Notes: generated by a model from the letters alone, not told the origin. A stretch of DNA of 64,000 bases from Acidobacteriota bacterium (GCA_026707545.1 JAPOWR010000001.1:992001-1056000); one strand, 5' to 3'; shown: positions 47,501 to 55,944, counted from the first letter of the stretch. A program made the numbers and translations.

Positions 47501-47557
47501 CGCCGCCAATGCCAGCAGGAGCCCCGTCAGGACCGACCGGAGCGAGCGAAGTGACAC
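44531..47557 (-). CDS. Large secreted VWA-domain protein, paralogue 2
   Basis: A 1008-residue paralogue of the next gene, of the same length and domain order: signal sequence (about 1-24), degenerate VWA-like region (TLVYIDFALTTPGS, HLVLLADGLA, FGWTAAPVAFAP, ADATGGEVLS), Ig-like segments (RVVFYYNGRRVAARNRAPY) and a C-terminal VWA domain with DTSSSL as the metal motif and FYDGDDEDSD. The DxSxS triad is kept although the sixth residue is Leu. Expected location is the periplasm or cell surface, binding other proteins in a metal-dependent way. It starts 6 nt after the DUF1501 gene, and 9 nt separate it from its paralogue. Confidence 0.88.
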   Translation of the reverse strand: MSLRSLRSVLTGLLLALAAGAVLGQRTVVTFEADGASASDLDGQLELRIDGTEVEVERIARAEDGWRTLVYIDFALTTPGSVHQLANALLDRLDVLLELGSLEIVVADPAARTILPPTRDLELAAAALSRLVVSEEAASALVERRRLFDSERQIEISRARRSQAGPGDERVAELDALLRQMATDAMREEAAMRAAQIDELVAFLAEREDLRRATMQAQESDPDDNIEPGEGQGARGHLVLLADGLATDPLSYYLNLVPTAGSLAVEAATMPNLRPLARTAAAFGWTAAPVAFAPGEGDDGVNIRSNEVTVGFTLRFNRPRSGGQQTVEEELGLFLQPSEWSAVADATGGEVLSNGAEIADWIERLPRRFEATFQLPDRATAAGALELLSGDEVQDLRAPTVVAGAGSPEDVAEVRLRRAFEGDLDSEFEGGGGSGVEVVASIQIESTSPGRTVGRLTSTIVPPVGTPRGEAASWRVSTGLHREDGSVVTSHGPPFAQPGDEHLSFERPLQLPPGTDSAIVLAENLATGRWGYTLVDFVDLEDPRTDAESRTLARAINVRREDPNDRRGRVAFVAEVQEAFADRVERVVFYYNGRRVAARNRAPYRARIDLGRGDRLGRVEAVAFDAEDLELDRHELLVNQPPHAFWVSITEPEGGPQAGPVDVAAEVKVPRGGRLAEMRFFVKDRLAATATEEPFRREVLVPVGDPETFLRVEAQLVDGRIAEDVVFLNRPGLSARIGVELVQLYVVATDRSGQPVRDLEAAEFSIFEDDRAQELESFRVAFDLPLTLGLAIDTSSSLFLRMPDVKRAATAFLDSLEASRDRAFLVGFGTEPRLIRAATYNLNAVRGGIGSLRPRGRTAVWGALSLALDQLEGLRGRKALVVFYDGDDEDSDAAFRQSLEQARRARVPVYLVLMNDEAARTDGRSFSTRTFVSKLERMARAGGGRVYYVRHDQDLAPIFDSISRELRSHYLLTYYPQEEPGGPNWRQVSVELARGGVVARTIEGREVR

Positions 47558-47563
47558 GCCGCT

Positions 47564-49042
47564 CTAAGCGATGATCTGGTGGATCGGCTGCGCGCCCTCG
47601 ACGCCGACCAGCTTCTGGTCGAGGCCGGCGTGGAAGTAGGACAGGGCGTTCGGGTCGAGGCCCAGTTGCTGGAGCACCGTGGCGTGGAGGTTCTTCACGT
47701 GGAACCGGTCGACCTCGGCCCGGTTGCCGAGTTCGTCCGTCTCGCCGACGCTCGTTCCGCCCTTGATCCCGCCGCCCGCCATCCACATCGTGAAGCCGTA
47801 GGCGTTGTGGTCACGGCCGGTGCCCTCCGCGTACTCCGCGGTGGGCTGACGGCCGAATTCCCCGCCCCAGATGACCAGAGTGCTGTCGAGAAGGCCCCGC
47901 TGCTTCAGGTCGCGCAGCAGACCGGCGATGGGCAGGTCCGTGCCGCCGGCGTGATACTCGTGATTCTTGACCAGATCGCCATGGGCGTCCCAGTTGTGGT
48001 CGTTGTGGTTGCCGCCGGAGTAGACCTGGATGAAGCGCACGCCGCGCTCGACCAGGCGGCGCGCCAGCAGGCACCGCCGGCCGAAGTCCTTCGTGCGATC
48101 CTGGTCCAGACCGTAGAGGCGGCGGATCTCCTCCGACTCATCAGACAGGTCGACCGCCTCCGGCGCATGCTGCTGCATCCGGTAGGCGAGTTCGTAGCTG
48201 GCGATGCGGGCCGCGAGTTCGCTGTTCTCGGCCCTCGTCGCGGCGTGCTCCTCGTTGTACTCGCGCAGGCGGTCGAGGAGTCTTCGCTGGGCCTGGCGCG
48301 ACATGCCGGGCGGCGGGTCGAGCGCCAGGATCGGCGTCCCGCTCGAGCGGATCACGGTGCCCTGGTAGCTGGCGGGCATGTAGCCGCTCGACCAGTTCTT
48401 GGCGCCGCTGATCGGACCGCCGGTGGGGTCGAGCATGACGACGAATCCGGGCAGATTCTCATTCTCCGTCCCCAGGCCGTAGTTCACCCAGGAACCGAGC
48501 GCGGGGCTGCCGGAGAGAATGCGGCCGCTGTTCATCTGCAGCATTGCCGAGCCGTGAAGCGGCGCGTCCGCCGTCATCGAGTGGATGAAGGCGATGTCGT
48601 CGACGCAGCCGCCGAGGTTCGGGAAGAGGTCGGAGACCCACTTGCCGCACTCGCCGTACTGCTTGAACTTCCACTTTGGTCCGACCACCCGCCCCTGGTT
48701 CCGCGAGCCGCCTCGCCCCTTCGTCCTGATCTCGATCGTCTTGCCGTCCAGGGGGTAGAGGTCCGGCTTGTAGTCGAAGGTGTCGACCTGGCTGGGGCCG
48801 CCGTACATGAACAGGAAGATGACCGCCTTCGCCGGGCCGTCGAAGTGGGGCGGCCTGGCGGCGAGGGGGTTCTTCCACTCGGTCACGCCGTCGGCCGCGA
48901 CGGTCTGCGCGGCGAGGAAGTCGTCCGTGCTGAGCATGCCGGCGAGGGCCACGGAGGTGAAAGCACCTCCTGCCTCCCAGAGGAACTCGCGCCGGGTCTG
49001 ACCGCAGAAGGTATTGCGTGGGCGTTCATTGTCGTAGGTCAT
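47564..49042 (-). CDS. DUF1501 protein (Tat-exported, sulfatase-fold)
   Basis: A 492-residue protein starting MTYDNERP at the ATG at 49042, preceded by GAGGAG. The twin-arginine signal reads QTRREFLWEAGGAF. Conserved DUF1501 stretches include AVIFLFMYGGPSQVDTFDYKPD, FIHSMTADAPLHGSA, GRRCLLARRLVERGVRFIQV, NWDAHGDLVKNH and VIWGGEFGRQPTAE, including the alkaline-phosphatase-like metal residues. DUF1501 genes normally pair with PSD1 genes in planctomycetes and related phyla. Their joint role is not established, although polysaccharide or sulfate-ester processing is often suggested. Confidence 0.93.
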   Translation of the reverse strand: MTYDNERPRNTFCGQTRREFLWEAGGAFTSVALAGMLSTDDFLAAQTVAADGVTEWKNPLAARPPHFDGPAKAVIFLFMYGGPSQVDTFDYKPDLYPLDGKTIEIRTKGRGGSRNQGRVVGPKWKFKQYGECGKWVSDLFPNLGGCVDDIAFIHSMTADAPLHGSAMLQMNSGRILSGSPALGSWVNYGLGTENENLPGFVVMLDPTGGPISGAKNWSSGYMPASYQGTVIRSSGTPILALDPPPGMSRQAQRRLLDRLREYNEEHAATRAENSELAARIASYELAYRMQQHAPEAVDLSDESEEIRRLYGLDQDRTKDFGRRCLLARRLVERGVRFIQVYSGGNHNDHNWDAHGDLVKNHEYHAGGTDLPIAGLLRDLKQRGLLDSTLVIWGGEFGRQPTAEYAEGTGRDHNAYGFTMWMAGGGIKGGTSVGETDELGNRAEVDRFHVKNLHATVLQQLGLDPNALSYFHAGLDQKLVGVEGAQPIHQIIA

Positions 49043-49071
49043 CGTTCCGCTCCTCAGTCGAGACGGGTCTC

Positions 49072-51402
49072 TCAATCCAGATAGGCGAACTCGTTCAGAT
49101 TCAACAACAGAAGGGAGTAGCTGGCAAATGCCGCTTCGGGTTCGAAGCCTTCCTCCCGTTCCAGCTCCTCGATCAGGCCGACGCCTCGGGCGACTTCGAC
49201 CCGTTCGGCCCGTCTCGCCAGCACGGCCTCGAGCGCCTCGGTCACGCGATCTTCGACCGTACCGTCGGCGCCCTCGATCCGCGCCGCGAGCGCCCTGGCC
49301 TGCTTGCTCATGAAGTCGCCGTTCAGCATCATCAGCGCCTGCGTCGGCTGGGTCGTGGTAAAGCGCACGGGGCAGGTCGAGTCGGTGTCGGCCAGGTCGA
49401 GACTCTCCAGCAGCGGGTGCAGCAGAGAGCGCTTGACGTGGATGTAGATGCTGCGCCGCGCCGCCTCGTCGGGCGTCGCCTCGCCCCAGGCCTTGTCGGG
49501 CTGGGACGCCGTGGCCAGCACCTCCGCCGGCATCGGCGGGTAGACGCTCGGGCCGCCGACTTCGAGGTTCAGCGTGCCGGTCGCGGCGAGGACCGAGTCC
49601 CGGATCTCCTCGGCCGCCAGACGCCTCATGTTGAAGCGGCTGAACAGGTCGTTGCCGGGATCGACTTCGAGGGACCCCTCCGGCGGCCGCGAGGACATCT
49701 GGTAGGCGCGGCTCGTCATGAGCAGCCGGTGCATCGACTTCAGGCTCCAGTCCCGCGCCGTGAACTCCGTGGCCAGCCAGTCTAGGAGTTCCGGGTGGGT
49801 CGCGGGCTCGCCGAAGCGGCCCAGATCGTTGGGCGTGGGCGACAGGCCGCGGCCGAAGTGGTATTGCCAGAGGCGGTTCGCCATCACCCGGGACGTGCGC
49901 AGGTTGCCGTCGGCGGCGATCCAGCGGGCCAGGGCCAGGCGCCTTCCGGTCGTGGGGGAGTCGGGAGACCGGGGCTCGAACCCCGGGTCCGCGTCGCCGA
50001 GGATGAGCGGGAAGCCGGGCTCGACCCGTTCGGCCGGCGCATGGGGGTTGCCGCGGATCAGGACGTGCGTCGGCGGCGCTTCCGGACCGAGCTCCTTCAC
50101 GCGCAGGACATCGATCAGGTTCGCGGGCGGACCTTCCACGGGCGGACCGCCAGCTTCCGCCGTTCCCAGGTCGGCCGGGATCCAGTCCGTGTAGTTCTCG
50201 GGTGTGGGCTCGTTGCCGCCGCCGACCTTGTAGGGCGCGATGCCCCGGAAGAACGACAGCATCCGGTAGTAGTCCGTCTGCGGGATCGGGTCGCCGCGGT
50301 GGTTGTGGCAGCGGGCGCAGCCAATCGACATGCCGAGCATGACCCGGGACGTCGTGTCGAGAACCGAGTCGAGGTCGTCGTACTGCGCCAGTTCCGTGTC
50401 GGTGGGCTCGTCGTCCCAGATGCCCAGCCGCAGGTAGCCGGTGGCGATGACCGATGCCGCGGTCGGGTTGTCGAGTTCGTCGCCGGCGAGTTGATGGGTC
50501 AGGAACTCGTCGTACGGCATGTCCGCGTTCAGCGCGTCGATCACCCAGTCGCGGTAGCGCCAGGCGGAGGGCTTCTTGCGGTCGCGTTCGTAGCCGTCCG
50601 TCTCCGCGTAGCGGACGAGATCGAGCCAGTGCCGGCCCCAGCGCTCGCCGTAGTGAGGGGATGCGAGCAGGCGGTCGATCAGGCGTTCCCAGGCGTCCGG
50701 GCGCTGGTCCTGCTCGAATGCCTCGACCTCCTGGAGGGTCGGCGGCAGGCCCGTCAGGTCATAGCTCGCGCGCCGGATCAGGGCGCGGCGGTCGGCCGGC
50801 GGCGGCGGCTCGAGGCCGGCCGCCTCGAGTTTGGCAAGCAGGAAATGGTCGATGGGGCTGAGCGGCCAGTCCGAGTCCGCCACGGCCGGGACGTCCGGTC
50901 GCACGAGCGGTCGCACGGACCACCATTCCCGGTCGGCGTCGGTGATCTCGAACGCGTCCTCGGCCGGTGCGACCTCAGTGAGCTCGTCTTCGTCACCTCC
51001 GAACGGAGCGCCGAGCAGCACCCACTGCCGGATCACCTCGAGGTCCGCCTCGGCGAGTCGGCCCGGCGGCGGCATCTGCAACTGTTCGTCCTCGTACGCG
51101 ATCGCGTGGAGGAGCAGGCTCAGGGCGGGCTCGGAGGTCGAGACCGCCGGTCCCCGTTCGCCCCCGCGCAGGAGTCCGGCCCTCGTCGTCAGGAGGAGAC
51201 CGTTCTCGGCCCGTTCCGGGTCGGAGTGGCACATGAAGCAGTTCTGCTCCAGCACCGGCCAAACGTTCTCTTCGAACAGCTTGATGCCGTCCGCCGGCGT
51301 CTGGGCGGTCTGGGCGCCGCCAGAGGCCGCGAACAGCAGGGCAAGCAGGATCGCCGGACCGGCGACGACCGCAGATCCCGTCCGCTGCGAGCAGCCTGGC
51401 AT
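49072..51402 (-). CDS. PSD1 protein with planctomycete cytochrome c, DUF1549 and DUF1553
   Basis: About 776 residues with the ATG at 51402; the TATGAT box 10 nt before this ATG and the lack of any other support argue against longer starts. A signal sequence (about residues 11-30) leads to a PSC1-type cytochrome region with C55FMCH and QMPPPGRL. DUF1549 follows (SPIDHFLLAKLEAAGLEP, DLTGLPPTLQEVEAF, CARCHNH) and then DUF1553 (RLALARWIAADGNLRTSRVMANRLW, HRLLMTSRAYQMSS). The protein is exported and haem-binding. It heads an operon that continues with DUF1501 and two VWA proteins. Confidence 0.92.
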   Translation of the reverse strand: MPGCSQRTGSAVVAGPAILLALLFAASGGAQTAQTPADGIKLFEENVWPVLEQNCFMCHSDPERAENGLLLTTRAGLLRGGERGPAVSTSEPALSLLLHAIAYEDEQLQMPPPGRLAEADLEVIRQWVLLGAPFGGDEDELTEVAPAEDAFEITDADREWWSVRPLVRPDVPAVADSDWPLSPIDHFLLAKLEAAGLEPPPPADRRALIRRASYDLTGLPPTLQEVEAFEQDQRPDAWERLIDRLLASPHYGERWGRHWLDLVRYAETDGYERDRKKPSAWRYRDWVIDALNADMPYDEFLTHQLAGDELDNPTAASVIATGYLRLGIWDDEPTDTELAQYDDLDSVLDTTSRVMLGMSIGCARCHNHRGDPIPQTDYYRMLSFFRGIAPYKVGGGNEPTPENYTDWIPADLGTAEAGGPPVEGPPANLIDVLRVKELGPEAPPTHVLIRGNPHAPAERVEPGFPLILGDADPGFEPRSPDSPTTGRRLALARWIAADGNLRTSRVMANRLWQYHFGRGLSPTPNDLGRFGEPATHPELLDWLATEFTARDWSLKSMHRLLMTSRAYQMSSRPPEGSLEVDPGNDLFSRFNMRRLAAEEIRDSVLAATGTLNLEVGGPSVYPPMPAEVLATASQPDKAWGEATPDEAARRSIYIHVKRSLLHPLLESLDLADTDSTCPVRFTTTQPTQALMMLNGDFMSKQARALAARIEGADGTVEDRVTEALEAVLARRAERVEVARGVGLIEELEREEGFEPEAAFASYSLLLLNLNEFAYLD

Positions 51403-51412
51403 GGTGCCGGCG

Positions 51413-51418
51413 ATCATA
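51413..51418 (-). promoter_or_regulatory. TANNNT box (TATGAT) 10 nt before PSD1 ATG
   Basis: On the minus strand TATGAT, a near-consensus -10 box, ends 10 nt before the ATG at 51402. There is no Shine-Dalgarno sequence, so the operon for PSD1, DUF1501 and the VWA proteins likely starts as a leaderless or near-leaderless mRNA. Confidence 0.55.
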
Positions 51419-51480
51419 CCGCGTTGCGGCAAGCCGGCGTCAGCATGGAGAGCGGGTCCAGGCGGAGTCGGTGCGGCCTG

Positions 51481-51486
51481 TACACT
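51481..51486 (+). promoter_or_regulatory. TANNNT box (TACACT) 10 nt before purU TTG
   Basis: TACACT ends 10 nt before the TTG at 51497 with no Shine-Dalgarno sequence between them. It is divergent from the PSD1 box about 65 nt away, so this 95-nt gap holds two back-to-back promoters. Confidence 0.5.
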
Positions 51487-51496
51487 CATCGGCGGT

Positions 51497-52390
51497 TTGA
51501 GCACGCACCGACACGGCGCCCTGCCGGCGCCGCACGACGTGACGGCGACCCTGCTGCTGAGTTGCGACGATGCGATCGGCATCATCGCGACCGTCACCGG
51601 ATTCGTGAACGATCACGGCGGGATCATCTGCTCGTCCGAAACCCACCGCGACGAGGAGCAGGGCAAGTTCTTCCAGCGTCTGGAGTTCGAGATCGACCAC
51701 TTCGATCTGGATCGGGAGACGATCCGGCCGCTGGTGGAGTGGGAGATCGGCGACCACTTTTCGGTCCGGAGCCGGATCGCGTTCTCGGACCAGGAGCAGC
51801 GGGTCGGGGTGTTGGCGTCGAAGCCGGCCCATTGCCTGCACGACATCCTGTCGCGCTGGAGATTGGGCGAGCTTCCGGGGCGGCCGGTGTGCATCATCAG
51901 CAACCATCCCGACCATGTGGCGGAAGCGGAGTACAACGGCCTCCCGTACCACCATCTGCCGGTGACTCGGGAGACGCGCAGCGAGCAGGAAGAACAGATG
52001 ATCGGGATCCTCGAGGAGGCCCGGGTCGACCTCGTCGTGCTGGCGCGCTACATGCAGATCCTCACGCCGCGGTTCCTCGAGTGCTTCCCGAACCGGGTGA
52101 TCAACATTCATCACTCGTTTCTGCCGGCCTTCCCGGGCGGCAGTCCGTACCGTCAGGCCTACCTGCGCGGCGTCAAGGTCGTCGGCGCCACTGCCCACTA
52201 CGCGACGGCGGAACTCGACCAGGGACCGATCATCGAGCAGGACGTGACGCGGGTCAGCCACCGCGACTCGGTCACGACGCTGGTGCGCCGGGGCAGGGAT
52301 CTGGAACGGGTGGTGCTGGCCCGCGCGGTTCAGGCCCACCTCGAGCACCGGGTCCTCGTGGTGGATAACCGGGCGATCGTCTTCGGCTGA
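51497..52390 (+). CDS. purU: Formyltetrahydrofolate deformylase
   Basis: About 297 residues from the TTG at 51497; GTG at 51539 is an alternative and would give the usual family length of about 283. An N-terminal ACT domain (ATLLLSCDDAIGIIATVTGFV) is followed by the formyltransferase-fold catalytic domain with ISNHPDH, VVLARYMQIL, the catalytic Asn203 and His205 in INIHHSFLPAF and Asp241 in AELDQGPIIEQ. It hydrolyses 10-formyl-THF to THF and formate, supplying formate to purine synthesis and balancing one-carbon pools. It stands alone, converging on the TPR gene. Confidence 0.94.
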   Translation: MSTHRHGALPAPHDVTATLLLSCDDAIGIIATVTGFVNDHGGIICSSETHRDEEQGKFFQRLEFEIDHFDLDRETIRPLVEWEIGDHFSVRSRIAFSDQEQRVGVLASKPAHCLHDILSRWRLGELPGRPVCIISNHPDHVAEAEYNGLPYHHLPVTRETRSEQEEQMIGILEEARVDLVVLARYMQILTPRFLECFPNRVINIHHSFLPAFPGGSPYRQAYLRGVKVVGATAHYATAELDQGPIIEQDVTRVSHRDSVTTLVRRGRDLERVVLARAVQAHLEHRVLVVDNRAIVFG

Positions 52391-52391
52391 C

Positions 52392-52406
52392 CGCCGCGAA
52401 GCGGCG
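52392..52406. terminator. Short GC hairpin between convergent genes
   Basis: CGCCGC-GAA-GCGGCG forms a perfect 6-bp stem with a 3-nt loop 2 nt after the purU stop. No U-rich tract follows on either strand, so a terminator role for the convergent purU and TPR transcripts is only a possibility. Confidence 0.3.
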
Positions 52407-52425
52407 AATCCCTCTGCGGGAGCAT

Positions 52426-54162
52426 CTACCGCTCGGCGCAGGCCGTACGCAACTGCCGCGATACCTGGGCGAACGCCGGGTCGTTTCCGGCGAAACGTCT
52501 GCCGTCTTCCACCAACGCGAGTGCTTCGTCGCAGCGGTCGGTCTGGGCCATGATGGCGGCCAGACGCAGGCGGGCCGGCGTGAGGTCGGGGCGAACGGCG
52601 AGGGCTGCGGCGAAGGCCCGCGCTGCCTCCTCGGGACGGCGCAGATCGAGGAGGACCATGCCGAGGACGAAGCTGGTTTGGGGTTCCGTCCGATCGAGCT
52701 GCTGCGCTGTCCGGAGTTCCCGGGCGGCGTCCTGCAGGCGGCCCTCGATGGCAAGGATGCCGCCGAGTTCGGTGCGCAACCGAGCCTCGTCAACGGCGAC
52801 GAACTGTGCCGAGCGGAGACTCCGTTCGAGGGCGGCCCGAGCCTCTCCTACCCGATTCTGCTGTCGCAGCACGACGCTGAGCGCCTGCACGGCGGCTGCG
52901 TCCGAGGGGGCGTTGGCGACGCGTGTGCGCAGGATTTGGAGCGCTTCCTCCGGCCGTCCCGACGATGCGAGGGCGGTGGCGCGACGGGTCCCTGCTTCGG
53001 CATAGTCGGGGTCGAGCGCCAGTACACGGTCGTAGCGCTCCAGTGCTTCCGCGGGCCTGCCTGCTCGGTCGAGGAGGAGTGCGAGCTGGTAGTGGGCCTG
53101 CTTGTAATCGGGGGCCAGCTCGGTCGCCCGGGTCAGGTGCCTGATCGCCTCGGCCGCCTGGCCGCGGTTCGCCAGCAGTTGGGCGAATTCGAAGTGGGCC
53201 GACGTTTGGTCAGGGTCGAGCGCCAGGAGTTCTTCGTAGGCGGCCTCGGCCTGCTCGAACTGACCGGCGTCGACGTGGGCCAGTGCGAGGTGCTTGCGTG
53301 CCTCCAGGTTCGTCGGATCCGCTTCGATGGCGCGGCCGAAGACGGTCGCCGCGGCGGCGAACTCGCCGGCCTGCACCGCGATCAGGCCCTGCTGGACCAG
53401 GGCGGCGCTGCCGGCAGGCAGGTAGGCGAGTTCCCGGACCAGGGGGTCGTCGAACGGGAAGTCGGTGTGGCTTGCCTCCGCCAGGTGCTGCGCTGCGCGG
53501 TCTTCATCGCCCAGGCGGCGCCAGGCCATGGCGAGCGAATAGTGTCCGCGGCCGGCTCCTGGTTCAGCGGCTACGGCGCGCTCAAGGTAGTCAGTCGCGG
53601 TCTCCGTGTCGCCTCGGTCCAGAGCGAGTAACCCGAGTCCGTACAGGGCCGGCGGGAAACCGGGTCGCAGTTCCAGCGCTCTGTTCCAAAGCGCGGTCGC
53701 CTCGTCGGTGCGGCCACGCTCGACCTCCGATTGGGCGAGGCGCTGGATCGCCGGCACCAGCTCGGGTTCGACCGCCAGTGCCGCGCGGTAGGAGTCAGCC
53801 GCCGTGTCGTGGTCGCCGCGGGTCTCCTCGGCGAAACCGCGGAGGTAGGGCCAGCGATGGTCGGATGGGTCAAGTCGCTGCGCTTCCCGGTAGCAGTCCT
53901 CGGCCGCCTCGAGCGCCGTGAAGGCGTGGCTGTCGAGGAGTTGCGCGCCGTGGTAGAGCCGGCCGAGCTCGCCGACGGCGGCGGCCAACTCGGGGCCGGC
54001 TGCGCCGGCATCCTCGAGCGAGCGAATCCTGTGCTCCAGGCTGGCGACCTGGCTGCGGACCGCCGGATCGTGGGCTTCGTAGCTGGAGGGGAGCGGCAGG
54101 CGCTCGGCGCCGCCGCACCCGAGGATGGCTAGCAGAGCGCCCGCGAACCAGTGACGGTTCAT
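52426..54162 (-). CDS. TPR-repeat lipoprotein
   Basis: A 578-residue protein with lipobox AILGC (Cys16). The rest is almost entirely tetratricopeptide repeats of 34 residues, for example FPPALYGLGLLALDRGDTETA, AAATVFGRAIEADPTNLEARKHLALAHVD and PEEAARAFAAALAVRPDLTPARLRLA. Such repeats hold protein partners together. The ATG overlaps the stop of the CRTAC1-family gene by 4 nt (ATGA), so the two are made together and probably interact at the cell surface. Confidence 0.93.
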   Translation of the reverse strand: MNRHWFAGALLAILGCGGAERLPLPSSYEAHDPAVRSQVASLEHRIRSLEDAGAAGPELAAAVGELGRLYHGAQLLDSHAFTALEAAEDCYREAQRLDPSDHRWPYLRGFAEETRGDHDTAADSYRAALAVEPELVPAIQRLAQSEVERGRTDEATALWNRALELRPGFPPALYGLGLLALDRGDTETATDYLERAVAAEPGAGRGHYSLAMAWRRLGDEDRAAQHLAEASHTDFPFDDPLVRELAYLPAGSAALVQQGLIAVQAGEFAAAATVFGRAIEADPTNLEARKHLALAHVDAGQFEQAEAAYEELLALDPDQTSAHFEFAQLLANRGQAAEAIRHLTRATELAPDYKQAHYQLALLLDRAGRPAEALERYDRVLALDPDYAEAGTRRATALASSGRPEEALQILRTRVANAPSDAAAVQALSVVLRQQNRVGEARAALERSLRSAQFVAVDEARLRTELGGILAIEGRLQDAARELRTAQQLDRTEPQTSFVLGMVLLDLRRPEEAARAFAAALAVRPDLTPARLRLAAIMAQTDRCDEALALVEDGRRFAGNDPAFAQVSRQLRTACAER

Positions 54163-55937
54163 CGTCGGCTCTCTCCCTGGCGGAGTTCGTGGTAGGTGAG
54201 CGGCGGGAGTGCTCCGAAGGACTCGTCGGCGCCGCCAAGCCAGGAGATCTGGACGTCCTCGACTTCCGCGGACCCGAGTCCGATCAGCACGCGTGGATCG
54301 CTTGACGAGGCGTAGCTCATCGCTGTGCGGACCCGGCGCGTGATCGTCCGACCGTCGTCCAGCACGACACGGACCAGGCTTCCGATGGCGTCTCGGTCGC
54401 CGTCCGCGGTGACCAGGCGGAGACCGATCCAGCCGTTGTCCTGGCCGACCAGGTTGAGCAGCAGCCGCGCCGGTCCGTTGTTGTTCGTGATGAGAACGTC
54501 CGTGTCTCCGTCGTTGTCGACGTCGCCGAAGGAGGCTCCACGGGAGACCTCATAGGCCGCGAAGGCCGGTCCCCCAAGCGACGACGCATCTTCGAAGCGA
54601 CCGTCGCCCAGGTTGCGGAAGAGCTGGTTCGGTTGGCCGAAGCGCCGCTCGTGGTCACTGCCGGCGGCCGCGCGCGTGGCCGCGGCCTCGCCGGAGCGGG
54701 CGCGATCCAGGCGCCGCACGGCGCCGTTCACCGCCAGGAGGTCGAGGTCGCCGTCGTTGTCGAAGTCGATCCAGCCGGTGCCGAAGCCGGTCATCGGCAG
54801 ACTGGGAGTGTCCAGGCCGGCGGGCATGCCGGCGTCGGTGAACAGGCCGTCGCCGTCGTTCAGGTAGAGGGTGCTCGTCTCTCCCGTGATGTGGGTCACG
54901 TAGAGATCCTCGTCGCCGTCCCCATCCAGGTCACCGGCATCGACGCCCATGCCCGCCTCGGCCTCGCCGCGGCGATTGACCGCCGAGCCGCCGAACAGGG
55001 CCCGGTTCTCGAAGCGGCCGCCACCACGGTTCATCCACATCTGGTTCGGCATGCCGTCGTTGGCGACGTAGAGATCGAGCCGGCCGTCGAGGTCGAGGTC
55101 GGCCGGCACCGCGCCGAGGCCGTTGCCGAACTCGCTGGCGAGGCCGGCGCGATCCGTCGTCTGTTCGAACTGCCCGTCGCCGAGGTTGTGTAAAAGACGG
55201 TCCGGCTCGGCGCGGTAGGTCTTCGGGCTGCAGTAGTCCGGCTCGCCGCTGCCGAAGGTGCAGAGCGTGTGGCTGCCGAGGTTGAAGTCGACGTAGTTGG
55301 CAATGAACAGGTCGAGCGTGCCGTTGCCGTCGTAGTCGAAGAAGGCGGCCGGAACGCTCCACCTGGGATCGTCGGCTCCTGCCACGGCTGTCACGTCCTC
55401 GAAGCGGCCATTGCCTACGTTCCGCCAGAGCCGGTTGGGGCCCAGGTTCGTCACGTAGAGATCGACCTGGCCGTCCCCGTCGAAGTCTCCGGCGGCGACG
55501 CCCATGCCGTAGCCCGCCTCTTCGATGCCGGAGTCCTCTGTTGCGTCGACGAAGCCCAGTTCGCCGGTTTCGGCCAGTTCGTTGCGAAACAGGCGGTCAC
55601 GGGTGGGTGAGCCGGCCGCGTTGGCGGCCGGCCGCAGATCGGCTCCCTGAACCAGGTACGCGTCGAGGTCGCCGTCGCCGTCGACATCGAAGAGCGCCGC
55701 GCCCGAGCCCATGATCTCGGGCAGCAGGTAGCGGCCGCGGGCGCCGTTTTGGTGCCGGAAGATGAGGCCGACTTCGGCGGCCCGTTCGTGGAAGGCGGCA
55801 GGCTCCGCCGGGGTCGCTGGTGCGTGCGAAGTCACCGGTTCCCCGCCGCGGCCGATCCGTGGGTCTTCGGCGCAGCTAAGGAACCCGGCCATCGTGATCA
55901 GGAGGACCGTAGCGAGCGCGTGGGGTTTCAGCGGCAT
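54159..55937 (-). CDS. CRTAC1-family FG-GAP/ASPIC-UnbV lipoprotein
   Basis: A 592-residue protein with lipobox GFLSC (Cys22). It contains several FG-GAP/VCBS repeats with calcium-binding loops such as DVDGDGDLDAYL, DFDGDGQVDLYVTN, DLDLDGRLDLYVAND and DNDGDTDVLITNN, arranged as an integrin-like beta-propeller. The C-terminal ASPIC/UnbV domain reads IGSLVRVVLDDGRTITRRV and VLIGLGSAEVEDVQISW. Members are secreted or surface proteins and in Acidobacteriota often occur next to TPR proteins and TonB receptors, as here. Function unknown; glycan or protein binding is plausible. Confidence 0.93.
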   Translation of the reverse strand: MPLKPHALATVLLITMAGFLSCAEDPRIGRGGEPVTSHAPATPAEPAAFHERAAEVGLIFRHQNGARGRYLLPEIMGSGAALFDVDGDGDLDAYLVQGADLRPAANAAGSPTRDRLFRNELAETGELGFVDATEDSGIEEAGYGMGVAAGDFDGDGQVDLYVTNLGPNRLWRNVGNGRFEDVTAVAGADDPRWSVPAAFFDYDGNGTLDLFIANYVDFNLGSHTLCTFGSGEPDYCSPKTYRAEPDRLLHNLGDGQFEQTTDRAGLASEFGNGLGAVPADLDLDGRLDLYVANDGMPNQMWMNRGGGRFENRALFGGSAVNRRGEAEAGMGVDAGDLDGDGDEDLYVTHITGETSTLYLNDGDGLFTDAGMPAGLDTPSLPMTGFGTGWIDFDNDGDLDLLAVNGAVRRLDRARSGEAAATRAAAGSDHERRFGQPNQLFRNLGDGRFEDASSLGGPAFAAYEVSRGASFGDVDNDGDTDVLITNNNGPARLLLNLVGQDNGWIGLRLVTADGDRDAIGSLVRVVLDDGRTITRRVRTAMSYASSSDPRVLIGLGSAEVEDVQISWLGGADESFGALPPLTYHELRQGESRR

Positions 55938-55944
55938 CGTACCG

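Noticed and set aside
50831..51496. In-frame N-terminal extension of PurU by more than 200 codons
   Set aside because: The extension is antisense to PSD1 and has no homology pattern; the ACT domain begins just after the TTG at 51497.
49795..52368. 857-codon plus-strand frame antisense to PSD1 and overlapping purU
   Set aside because: Composition of a shadow frame; PSD1 and purU are unmistakable in the alternative frames.
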